Shown here in pieces: positions 44,176-54,639 of a DNA stretch of 64,000 nucleotides (position 1 is its first letter; every line of letters starts with the position of its first letter). The DNA lies in contig NZ_BDCO01000002.1 of NCBI RefSeq assembly GCF_001613545.1, forward strand, positions 434,001-498,000. The letters are read 5' to 3'. This DNA comes from Terrimicrobium sacchariphilum. GTDB lineage: Bacteria; Verrucomicrobiota; Verrucomicrobiia; Chthoniobacterales; Terrimicrobiaceae. The position numbers and the translations under genes are program-made. The notes under the pieces are model-generated. The model was given only the letters and a program-made list of their open reading frames with translations. It made no database searches and was not told the origin of the DNA.

Positions 44176-44914
44176 CGTATTGCCTGAGCCTTCACTGTAG
44201 TGAGGGGCTTGTCTTTCTCTCGGATTCACGCACGACGGCGGGCATCGACAATGTGACGCTGCATCCGAAGATGCGCATCTATGAGCGCGAGGGCGACCGC
44301 GTGCTGTGCATCCTGAGCTCCGGCAATCTCTCCATCACCCAATCCGTCTCGGCCTTCATTGACCGCGACATGGAACGCGCGGTCGGAGAGGCCGGCGGGT
44401 GCTGCCTGATGAACCAGCATAATCTCTACGAGACGGCCCGCTATGTGGGGGAGCGCATCCGTGAGGTGCGACATCTCGACGCCGACGCGCTGCGGCAGGG
44501 CGGGTTGGATTTCAATATCAACCTGATCGTGGGCGGGCAGATCGGCTCCCAGCCGCCGGAGATTTACCAGGTCTATGCCGAGGGCAATGCCATTCATGCC
44601 AGCCGGGAGTCGCCCTTTCTCCAGATCGGCGAGCTGAAATATGGCAAGCCGATCCTCGACCGGGGATTCACTTACGACACACCGCTGCACGAGGCGGTGA
44701 AATTTGGACTGCTCTCGCTCGACTCGACGGCGAAAAGCAATCTTTCGGTCGGCACCCCCTTTGAGTTGTTCTGTTATCGGGCGGGCGACCTCCGGGTGAG
44801 CCATCGCATGGTGTTTCCGGAGGATCATCCCTACTTGAAGGATTTACGCGACCGGTGGCAGAATGGATTAATTCAGCTTGTGCATGAGATTCCGCCGCTA
44901 GACTGTCTCCTGCG

Positions 44915-44918
<4 letters not shown>
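44172..44918 (+). CDS. Anbu, proteasome-like N-terminal nucleophile hydrolase
   Basis: 248 residues. M-T-Y-C at the start exposes Thr2 as the nucleophile after removal of Met. S-D-S-R-T-T-A-G-I-D-N near 17-27 and S-S-G-N-L-S-I near 49-55 are typical of the proteasome beta fold. This is the 'ancestral beta subunit' family, which forms a helical or ring-like assembly. The transglutaminase, alpha-E and ATP-grasp genes that normally accompany Anbu are absent here. It overlaps both neighbours by 4 bases (the holin-like gene and trpF). Confidence 0.88.
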
Positions 44919-46733
<1,815 letters not shown>

Positions 46734-46845
46734 GGAATGCCTTGACGCAGAACCTCCGCAACCCCAATTTTCGGCAACACTTACGGCGAGGGGTGTGCTC
46801 GGGCGATGAAAGCGCCCTGCGCCGTTGGCGTTCACCACTTTTTAT

Positions 46846-47895
<1,050 letters not shown>

Positions 47896-47949
47896 CGACC
47901 CCTTCGCTCCTGCGAGCGGACAGCCTGACATATCCCGGAAATTCGCCCG

Positions 47950-48759
47950 ATGAATCGACTGCTTCTTGTTATCGTTTTCCTGATCGTGGCGGGAGCTGTG
48001 CTGCTCTCGACGCTTGGTTCCGATGCGATGCACAAGATGCAGTCTGGTTTCCTCGGCATCGTCGCTCCGTTTGTCAAAACCGGTTCCGCCGTGCAGCGGC
48101 AGATCGGTGAAATGGGCTCGGGGTTGAAGAACCTCGATGAACTGGAGGCCGAGTACAACAGGCTCACGGTGGAAAACCGGGAGCTGCGCACGGAGAATCA
48201 GCTGCTCCGTGACATCGAGGCCGAGAACAACAAGCTGCGCCAGGCGCTCGAGTATCGCGAGCGCTCGGTCTTCAAGCTGCTCCCGGCCCGGGTTATCTCG
48301 CGCGACGGGTCGACATGGTGGAGCACGATCAAGATCAACCGTGGCTTCGAGGATGGCGTCGAGGTGGACGAGCCTGTCTTGACTGATGCGGGCCTGGTCG
48401 GCAAGACGACCACGGTCGCAAAGAACGAGTCCATCGTCCTCCTCATCACCGACGAGACCTGCAAGGTCGCGGGCAAGGTGGAGGGGAGCCGGGAGCAGGG
48501 AATACTCTCGGGTGTGCGGGTGCAGCAGAGCGACACGCCCGGGCTGCTCCAGATGGATTTCCTTTCCAAGCAAGCCAACCTGCAGCCAGGCCAGAAGATT
48601 TACAGCGCCGGTGTCAGCAACGGCGTTTTCCCCTCGGGGATTCCCATCGGAGTCGTGAAAAGTTTCCAGGTGCGTGCGCTCGACGGGAGGGCTATCGTCG
48701 AACCCGCCGTGGATACTTCGATGGTCGAAGATGTCTTCGTAATCGTCGGAGCCAAATGA
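47950..48759 (+). CDS. mreC: Rod shape-determining protein MreC
   Basis: 269 residues. A membrane helix (about 3-21) is followed by a coiled coil (about 60-100, L-E-A-E-Y-N-R-L-T-V-E-N-R-E-L) and the beta-sandwich with G-L-V-G-K-T-T-T-V and G-V-F-P-S-G-I-P-I-G-V. It links MreB to the wall synthases in the periplasm. It overlaps mreD by ATGA. Confidence 0.93.
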   Translation: MNRLLLVIVFLIVAGAVLLSTLGSDAMHKMQSGFLGIVAPFVKTGSAVQRQIGEMGSGLKNLDELEAEYNRLTVENRELRTENQLLRDIEAENNKLRQALEYRERSVFKLLPARVISRDGSTWWSTIKINRGFEDGVEVDEPVLTDAGLVGKTTTVAKNESIVLLITDETCKVAGKVEGSREQGILSGVRVQQSDTPGLLQMDFLSKQANLQPGQKIYSAGVSNGVFPSGIPIGVVKSFQVRALDGRAIVEPAVDTSMVEDVFVIVGAK

Positions 48760-49313
48760 AGGACGTCCTGGGCGGCATCAGCTTCGCGATCTGCATCTTC
48801 CTGGCTCTCGTTGTCCAGGAGTTCATTCCTCCGGTGCGCATGCTCCTCGGGGCACATGTGCTGCTGGTGCCGACATTGTTTTGCCTGGCTGCCATTGCCT
48901 ACTCCCCCTGGACGATGCTTTCGCTGGCGGTCTTCACCGGCTTCATCATGGATTTGATGAATCTCCATATCGTCGGGGGCCGGGTTGAAATCGCCCTCGG
49001 CTGGTCTATCGTCTATTTCGTGTTGCTGGGGCTTCTTTGTCATGGGTTTCAACCCGCGTTTCTCCGCGGCGGCTGGTGGATTCACACCTGCCTTTCCGTG
49101 GGGGGGACCTCGCTGTATCTCGCCTTGCAGTATGTGATGATCTGCTTCCGCAGGGAGGGAATCGTGCTGAACGAGATGGTCTTCTGGCGCATCGTGGGGC
49201 CGGGGCTCATCGCGGCAGCGCTTGCGCCGCTGATCTATCTGGCTTGGGAGTCGGTGCGACACTTCATCCCGGGCGAGTATGCTCGCGGTGATCGTTTTGG
49301 AGGTCGGGCATGA
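48756..49313 (+). CDS. mreD: Rod shape-determining protein MreD
   Basis: 185 residues, about five membrane helices, including I-S-F-A-I-C-I-F-L-A-L-V-V near the start and a conserved M-D-L-M-N near 66-70. It forms the membrane complex with MreC and PBP2. Sequence identity within MreD is low, so context between mreC and PBP2 carries much of the call. ATGA overlaps join it to both neighbours. Confidence 0.88.
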   Translation: MKDVLGGISFAICIFLALVVQEFIPPVRMLLGAHVLLVPTLFCLAAIAYSPWTMLSLAVFTGFIMDLMNLHIVGGRVEIALGWSIVYFVLLGLLCHGFQPAFLRGGWWIHTCLSVGGTSLYLALQYVMICFRREGIVLNEMVFWRIVGPGLIAAALAPLIYLAWESVRHFIPGEYARGDRFGGRA

Positions 49314-51577
49314 GGCGTACGGGACCAGCTCTGCGTTTTGTCTTTGTCGGAGTCGTCATCGTGCTGGCACTCTCCGCGCTGGTGGCCCGCCTTTGGATCG
49401 TCCAGATCGCTCATGGTGCGGAGTACACGGCGAAGACCGGGTCCACCTCGCGGGTGACGGTGCGCATTCCCGCCGTACGCGGTGAGATTCTCGACCGCAA
49501 TGGCATCCCGCTGGTCCAGAACCGCGCCAGCTTTGACGTCGACTTTTACCTGCCCGACATGGTCTCGGCCTACCGGCGGACTCATAACAACCAGGTCCCC
49601 AAGGTGCGGTATCGCGGCACGGTGCGCAACATGCCCAAGGACATGGAGGAGGCCGACGTGGCGCGCATCGTCTCCGAGCAGATCATTCCCCGCCTGGAGG
49701 AGCTGGGTGTCGCTCAGGACTACAACGCCAAGCGCCTGCAGATCCACTTTCGGAACAAGAGTGAGATCCCGTTCAACTACATGCAGGATCTCGACTTCGA
49801 GAAGATGGCCGTGCTTTCCGAGAACAACCTCGGGCTGCCGGGCGTCAGCGTGACGAAAAAGCCCGTGCGGCAGTATGTCTATGGCTCGCTGGCCGCCCAC
49901 CTGCTTGGTTACGTCGGCGCTCCCAACAATCTTGAGAAGCTGCCCGACATCAACAAGTACAAGTTTTACGAGCCGGATACCGAGGGCAAGGCCCAGATCG
50001 AACTCTTCATGAACGAGTACCTCAAGGGCACGGCGGGGGTGAAAATCCTCCAGCGTGACGCCAAGGGGCAGATCATGCGCAATGACGTGGAGATCGTGGA
50101 GCCGAAGCAGGGCGACAATGTCTACCTCACGATCGACGCTCGCATCCAATACATCGCGGAGAAGGCCCTCCGTGCTGTCGGTCGCGGCGCCGCCGTGGTG
50201 ATCGACCCGAACAATGGCGACGTGCTCGCGATGGCTTCCGTGCCGTCCTACGATCCGAATAAATTCATCCCTTCCATCGCGGCGAAGGACTGGATCGAGC
50301 TGAACAAGGACGAGACCAATCCGATGCTCAACCGGGCCATCAGCGCTTACGCTCCGGGGTCCACCTACAAGGTCCCCATCGGCCTCGCCGGTCTCCGCGC
50401 CGGGGTGGGCGACAAGACATTTACCTGCTCGGGCGGCGTCACCTACGGCAATAAATACATGATGTGCTGGGTGACGCAGAAGCATCTCCCGCCGCACGGG
50501 ACCCTGAGGCTCCCCGATGCGCTGAAATACTCCTGCAACGCCTTCTTCTACCAGTACGGCAATGCCGCCGGCATCGATAACATCGTGGCGATGGGCAACA
50601 TGCTCGGCCTGGGGCAGAAGTCCGGCCTTCCACTTTCCGGAGAGATGGCTGGTGTATTGCCGGGTCCTGATTATCTGGCTCAGGTCAGCCCCAACGAGCG
50701 CTGGTCGAGCGGCTATACGGCCAATACCTCAATCGGCCAGGGCATGGTGCTGGCCTCGCCCATCCAGATGGCCATGATCGCAGCGACTGTGGCCAATGGC
50801 GGTACCTGTTATTACCCCCGTCTGATCGACAAGGTCGTCGCCCAGGACGGCAAGGTGGTCCTGCAGGAGCCTGCACGGGTGCGCACCGACCTGATCAAGG
50901 ATGGCGGGCTGACCCGCGAGCAGATCGAGAAGGTCCGCCTCGGCATGGACAAGGTCGTTAACGAAGGCGGCGGCACTGCGGGCAAGGCCCGAATCAAAGG
51001 CGTCGAGGTCGCGGGCAAGACCGGCACCGCCCAGTTCTGGCGCAATGGCGTGAAGGACAACCACACGTGGTTCATCTGTTTTGCTCCCTACGAGGCTCCG
51101 AAGTACGCAGTGTGCGTGCTGGTGCAGGGCGCTCAATCTGGCGGCGGCGTGGCGGCTCCGATCGCGGCCAAGATCCTCGAGGACACCTTTGCCTTGGAGA
51201 AAACACCCGAGGCCCCGGCGGAACCCCCGGCCCCGGATGCCGCACCGACTCCCCCTCCGCCGCCTCTGGTGGCATGGCTCGATCCCGCCGTGGGAAATTT
51301 CAATCACGTCGACAGCGTCGATTTCGGGCGCGACATCCCGGCTGCCACGACGGTGACGGCCGACCAGGACACCGGCACGGGGGACAACACCTCGGGCGGC
51401 GGCCAGGAAAGTCAGGTCGCAGCGGCTCCGAGCGTACGTGATGAAGCGGATGAAGGCGGCCGCGTGCGCAATCGTCAAAACGCCAAGCCCTCGGGCTTGG
51501 AAAAATTCTTCAATTTCTTCCGCGGAGGGGACAAAAAGAAAAAGGAATCAAATCCTTCCCCCAATCGCAGTAGATGA
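49310..51577 (+). CDS. mrdA: Penicillin-binding protein 2 (transpeptidase)
   Basis: 755 residues, longer than the usual 620-650. Membrane anchor at about 8-28, then the R-G-E-I-L-D-R-N-G dimerisation region at 58-65. The catalytic motifs are S351-T-Y-K354, S408-C-N410 and K570-T-G572. A tail of about 110 residues follows the catalytic domain, with a Pro/Ala-rich stretch (P-A-E-P-P-A-P-D), an acidic part and a Lys-rich C terminus. It makes the crosslinks of side-wall peptidoglycan. rodA, often the next gene, is not here; rng follows. Confidence 0.95.
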   Translation: MRRTGPALRFVFVGVVIVLALSALVARLWIVQIAHGAEYTAKTGSTSRVTVRIPAVRGEILDRNGIPLVQNRASFDVDFYLPDMVSAYRRTHNNQVPKVRYRGTVRNMPKDMEEADVARIVSEQIIPRLEELGVAQDYNAKRLQIHFRNKSEIPFNYMQDLDFEKMAVLSENNLGLPGVSVTKKPVRQYVYGSLAAHLLGYVGAPNNLEKLPDINKYKFYEPDTEGKAQIELFMNEYLKGTAGVKILQRDAKGQIMRNDVEIVEPKQGDNVYLTIDARIQYIAEKALRAVGRGAAVVIDPNNGDVLAMASVPSYDPNKFIPSIAAKDWIELNKDETNPMLNRAISAYAPGSTYKVPIGLAGLRAGVGDKTFTCSGGVTYGNKYMMCWVTQKHLPPHGTLRLPDALKYSCNAFFYQYGNAAGIDNIVAMGNMLGLGQKSGLPLSGEMAGVLPGPDYLAQVSPNERWSSGYTANTSIGQGMVLASPIQMAMIAATVANGGTCYYPRLIDKVVAQDGKVVLQEPARVRTDLIKDGGLTREQIEKVRLGMDKVVNEGGGTAGKARIKGVEVAGKTGTAQFWRNGVKDNHTWFICFAPYEAPKYAVCVLVQGAQSGGGVAAPIAAKILEDTFALEKTPEAPAEPPAPDAAPTPPPPPLVAWLDPAVGNFNHVDSVDFGRDIPAATTVTADQDTGTGDNTSGGGQESQVAAAPSVRDEADEGGRVRNRQNAKPSGLEKFFNFFRGGDKKKKESNPSPNRSR

Positions 51578-51640
51578 ACTCCCCCGGATCCCCCCTAATC
51601 ACCCTTTCCTCCTACCGTGGAGACCAACCTCCGTTTTTTC

Positions 51641-53221
51641 ATGATCGAAACAGTCAAAAGAATTTTGGGCCTAGGCAAGAAGACCACAGGAATTAAACTC
51701 ATCGTCAACTGCGAGCGCCTCGAGAAACGGGTCGCTCTCCTCGAGGACAACCGCCTCGAGGAACTGACCACGGAACGCGAGTCCGACCGCAATATTGTCG
51801 GCGCGATCTACAAGGGCAAGGTGCGGAACATCGAGCCGGGCATCAAGGCGATGTTCGTCGATATCGGGTTTGAGAAAAACGCGTTCCTGCAATTCTGGGA
51901 TGCCATCCCGGCGGCGCTCGACAGCGGCGTGGAAGCCGTGAGCCGAGGCGGTGGCAAGAACAACCAGAAGAAGCAGAAGATCACTCACAAGGATGTGCCG
52001 AACATTTACCCGGTCGGCTCGGATATCCTCGTGCAGGTGAAAAAAGGCCCGATCGGAACGAAGGGACCCCGCATCACCACCGATGTGAGCCTCGCCGGTC
52101 GCTATCTCGTGCTCATGCCGTTCAATGAGCAGTGCGGTATCTCGCGCAAGATCGATGATCCCAAGGAGCGCGAGCGCCTGCGCAAGATCCTGCAGGAGCT
52201 CGATATCCCCGAGGGCATGGGCGTCATCATGCGCACCGTGGGCCAGGGGCAGCGCGCCCGCTATTTTGTTCGTGACCTCAGCCTGCTCCTGGAGCAGTGG
52301 GCGGAGATTCAGCGCGGCATGGAGGAGCTTCCGGCTCCGGCCTGCCTGTATGCCGAGAGCGACCTCATTGATCGCACCGTGCGCGACTTTCTCACCGACG
52401 ATGTGGATTCCATCATGGTCGATGACCAGAAGGCGTTTGAACGGATGCAGAATCTCGTCGGCCAGATCTCCAAGCGCGCCCGCAAGCGCGTGCAGCTCTA
52501 CACGGGCACTCAGCCGATCTTCGATTGCTTCGGAGTTCAGTCCCAGATCGACGCGGCCTTTCACCGTCAGGTCTGGCTGCCCTGCGGCGGCTACATCGTG
52601 ATCGACGAAACCGAGGCGCTCATCGCGGTCGACGTGAATACGGGCCGCAACAAGGGATCGAAGGATATGGAGAAAACCATCCTCCAGACCAACCTTGAGG
52701 CGGCGGACGAGATTTGCCGCCAGATGCGCCTGCGCAATATCGGCGGCATCATCATTGCGGACTTCATCGACATGAAGAGCCGCAAGGACCAGCAGTCCGT
52801 CTACCAGCGCATCAAGGAGCGCCTGAAGCGCGACAAGGCCCGCACCCACGTGCTTCCGATTTCGCAGCTCGGTCTCATGGAGATGACCCGTCAGCGTGCG
52901 GCGGAAAGCCTCGCCAGCACGCAGTTCGTGCCGTGCCCGCATTGCGGCGGCAAGGGCGTGATCAAGAGTCCCATGACGATGAGTGTCGAGCTTCAGCGCG
53001 CCCTGCACACCGTGATGCGGCAGAACCAGGAGAGCGTGCATGAGATCAAGGTCATCGTGCATCCCGACCTGCTCAACCGCCTGCGCAACGAGGACGAGGA
53101 GCATCTCGTCGACATCGAGCGCCGCTACGCCGGTCGCCTCAGCTTCCGTGCCGATCCGACGTTCCATCCGGAGAAGTTTGTCATCACCAACGCTGTCACC
53201 GGCGCCGAGATCAAGGCGTAG
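51641..53221 (+). CDS. rng: Ribonuclease G/E family endoribonuclease
   Basis: 526 residues from the ATG at 51641; a GTG at 51617 would add 8 residues. An S1-type RNA-binding part (I-V-G-A-I-Y-K-G-K-V, A-M-F-V-D-I-G-F-E-K-N-A-F-L) is followed by the 5'-sensor and the DNase I-like catalytic part with I-A-V-D-V-N-T-G and I-I-A-D-F-I-D-M. C-P-H-C near 432 matches the zinc-link of the family, in which two chains share the metal. It matures 16S rRNA and helps mRNA decay. A strong terminator follows. Confidence 0.94.
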   Translation: MIETVKRILGLGKKTTGIKLIVNCERLEKRVALLEDNRLEELTTERESDRNIVGAIYKGKVRNIEPGIKAMFVDIGFEKNAFLQFWDAIPAALDSGVEAVSRGGGKNNQKKQKITHKDVPNIYPVGSDILVQVKKGPIGTKGPRITTDVSLAGRYLVLMPFNEQCGISRKIDDPKERERLRKILQELDIPEGMGVIMRTVGQGQRARYFVRDLSLLLEQWAEIQRGMEELPAPACLYAESDLIDRTVRDFLTDDVDSIMVDDQKAFERMQNLVGQISKRARKRVQLYTGTQPIFDCFGVQSQIDAAFHRQVWLPCGGYIVIDETEALIAVDVNTGRNKGSKDMEKTILQTNLEAADEICRQMRLRNIGGIIIADFIDMKSRKDQQSVYQRIKERLKRDKARTHVLPISQLGLMEMTRQRAAESLASTQFVPCPHCGGKGVIKSPMTMSVELQRALHTVMRQNQESVHEIKVIVHPDLLNRLRNEDEEHLVDIERRYAGRLSFRADPTFHPEKFVITNAVTGAEIKA

Positions 53222-53250
53222 CCGGAAGTCATCGATCGTCTTTATTCCGG

Positions 53251-53283
53251 ACGGGCAGGCATCGCGCCTGCCCGTTTTGTTTT
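53251..53283 (+). terminator. Terminator of the mreB-rng cluster
   Basis: ACGGGCAGGC at 53251-53260 pairs perfectly with GCCTGCCCGT at 53266-53275 around ATCGC, and TTTTGTTTT follows. It lies 29 bases after the rng stop. Confidence 0.93.
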
Positions 53284-53296
53284 CCGCAAATAGCCA

Positions 53297-53324
53297 TTGA
53301 CCGGGGTCGTTTTCGGTCTAATAG
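53297..53324 (+). promoter_or_regulatory. Predicted promoter of the SDR gene
   Basis: TTGACC at 53297 and TAATAG at 53319 are 16 bases apart. The -10 runs into the palindrome at 53320-53345, so a repressor bound there would block RNA polymerase. The start codon lies 40 bases downstream. Confidence 0.45.
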
Positions 53325-53345
53325 TTCAAAAATCCTGAACAATAG
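53320..53345 (+). promoter_or_regulatory. Probable ArsR-type operator before the SDR gene
   Basis: A 26-base site whose core is GTTCA at 53324-53328 and TGAAC at 53336-53340, a perfect 5-base inverted repeat with a 7-base spacer. It matches the site at 54582-54607 at about 19 of 26 positions, sharing AATAGTT at the left and TGAAC near the right. The shared pattern and its place over the predicted -10 suggest one repressor. Confidence 0.55.
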
Positions 53346-53363
53346 GATTAACTAATAAAAACC

Positions 53364-54113
53364 ATGTCAAAACTCGACGGAAAAATCGCAGTGGTCACGG
53401 GCGGCAGCAGCGGCATTGGCCTCGCCATCGCGCAGAAGTTTGTGGAAGAGGGCGCCTATGTCTTCATCACCGGCCGCAGGCCGGCGGAACTCGAGAAGGC
53501 CGTGGCGGCCATCGGCAAAAACGTTACCGCCGTGCAGAGCGATGTCGCAAAGCTCGAGGATCTCGACCGCCTCTATGAGCAGGTGAAAGCCGAGAAAGGT
53601 GCGCTGGACATCATTGTCGCCAATGCCGGAATCGCGGAGTTTGCTCCTCTGGGCGAGATAACGGTGGAGCACTATGACAAGATCTTCGACATCAATGTCC
53701 GGGGAGTTCTCTTCACCACGCAAAAGGCGCTGCCCCTCCTGAGGGATGGCGGGTCAATCGTGGTGGTGGCGTCCGTCGTGCAGTACCTCGGCTTCCCCGG
53801 GGCGACGGTGTATTCCGCCACCAAGGCGGCGGTACGTTCGTTTGTCCGTACCTGGGCGGCGGAGTTGAAGGGCCGCGGCATTCGTGTCAACAGTCTCAGC
53901 CCGGGACCGATCGACACGCCGATCCTCGATGGGCAGCACAAGAGCAAGGAAGATGCCGACGCCACGAAGGCCGGTCTCGCGCAGATGGTGCCCCTCGGCC
54001 GACTTGGACGTTCGGAGGAGATTGCCGCAGCGGCGCTGTTTCTCGCGTCGAGCGACAGCAGCTATTCCACTGGCATCGATCTGCTCTCCGACGGCGGCAT
54101 GGCCGATATTTAA
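53364..54113 (+). CDS. SDR family oxidoreductase
   Basis: 249 residues, the classic SDR length. T-G-G-S-S-G-I-G-L at 12-20 binds the cofactor, A-N-A-G-I-A follows the fourth strand, and the catalytic set is Ser in V-V-A-S-V-V near 136, with Y-S-A-T-K near 150-154. S-P-G-P-I-D-T-P supports the standard fold. Substrate unknown; related proteins reduce keto groups or quinones. It has a predicted promoter and operator shared with the ArsR-type gene, which converges on it. Confidence 0.9.
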   Translation: MSKLDGKIAVVTGGSSGIGLAIAQKFVEEGAYVFITGRRPAELEKAVAAIGKNVTAVQSDVAKLEDLDRLYEQVKAEKGALDIIVANAGIAEFAPLGEITVEHYDKIFDINVRGVLFTTQKALPLLRDGGSIVVVASVVQYLGFPGATVYSATKAAVRSFVRTWAAELKGRGIRVNSLSPGPIDTPILDGQHKSKEDADATKAGLAQMVPLGRLGRSEEIAAAALFLASSDSSYSTGIDLLSDGGMADI

Positions 54114-54131
54114 CTCAAACCCAAAACGGGG

Positions 54132-54162
54132 AGAGCCGTCCGTTAACGCGGGCGGCTCTTTT
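54132..54162 (+). terminator. Terminator between the converging SDR and ArsR genes
   Basis: AGAGCCGTCCG at 54132-54142 pairs with CGGGCGGCTCT at 54149-54159 (one G-U pair) around TTAACG, then four T. The stop codon of the minus-strand ArsR gene lies in the loop. It ends the SDR transcript; on the minus strand the T-run is weaker. Confidence 0.75.
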
Positions 54163-54538
54163 CCGCGACGGACTTCTTTTTGGGTTCGGACGGGACGTTC
54201 TGAACCGATTCGCCGACCTTGAGGCCATAGGCGACGAGGACGGCGCGAATCAAATCGCCAAACCGTTCCTTCAGGTCGCCGCAGCGGCTGACGTTGCGCA
54301 GTTCGACGCCCTTGCGTTCGCTGCGGATGAGGCCCGCCTCGCGCAGGATCTTGAAATGCTGGCAGAGGGTGGACTTGGGAAGCTTGTGGTTTTTGAGGGT
54401 GAGGAAATTCGAGCAGGTGGGAGCTTCCTCGGAACACGAAATCTCCGAGTAAATCTGGGCCCGGATCGGGTCCGAGAGGGCGTAGAGAATACCCTCCGTC
54501 GAGATGTCCTCCTTCGAGGGATGGTACAGCGGTCTCAT
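54143..54538 (-). CDS. ArsR family winged-helix transcriptional regulator
   Basis: 131 residues from the ATG at 54538; the frame is open from a TTG 15 residues upstream. A-L-S-D-P-I-R-A-Q-I-Y starts the fold, the helix-turn-helix is near 53-73 (P-K-S-T-L-C-Q-H-F-K-I-L-R-E-A-G-L). Four Cys (35, 42, 59, 86) occur, but they are not in the usual CxC metal motif, so the signal is unclear. The C terminus is Lys/Arg rich. It is divergent from the RND pump, with the shared operator between them, and probably represses the pump, the SDR and perhaps itself. Confidence 0.85.
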   Translation of the reverse strand: MRPLYHPSKEDISTEGILYALSDPIRAQIYSEISCSEEAPTCSNFLTLKNHKLPKSTLCQHFKILREAGLIRSERKGVELRNVSRCGDLKERFGDLIRAVLVAYGLKVGESVQNVPSEPKKKSVAEKSRPR

Positions 54539-54567
54539 GGGTAACTGATTTTTAGGATACGACGAAT

Positions 54568-54596
54568 TTGACAAAGCGTCCAATAGTTTATAAATA
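54568..54596 (+). promoter_or_regulatory. Predicted promoter of the RND efflux operon
   Basis: TTGACA at 54568 and TAAATA at 54591 are 17 bases apart. The -10 lies inside the palindrome at 54582-54607, again a layout for steric repression. The ATG at 54640 follows about 44 bases later. Confidence 0.55.
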
Positions 54597-54607
54597 TTGA
54601 ACTATTG
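54582..54607 (+). promoter_or_regulatory. Probable ArsR-type operator in the regulator/pump intergenic region
   Basis: AATAGTT at 54582-54588 and AACTATT at 54600-54606 form a perfect 7-base inverted repeat with an 11-base spacer. It closely resembles the site before the SDR gene. It lies between the divergent ArsR gene and RND permease gene and covers the predicted pump -10. Confidence 0.6.
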
Positions 54608-54639
54608 AACTTACTGCCTGATTCCAGGCGAAACCGATT

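Noticed and set aside
51671-53167. A minus-strand open frame of about 498 codons opposite rng.
   Set aside because: Shadow of a conserved RNase G frame; no domain or ribosome site.
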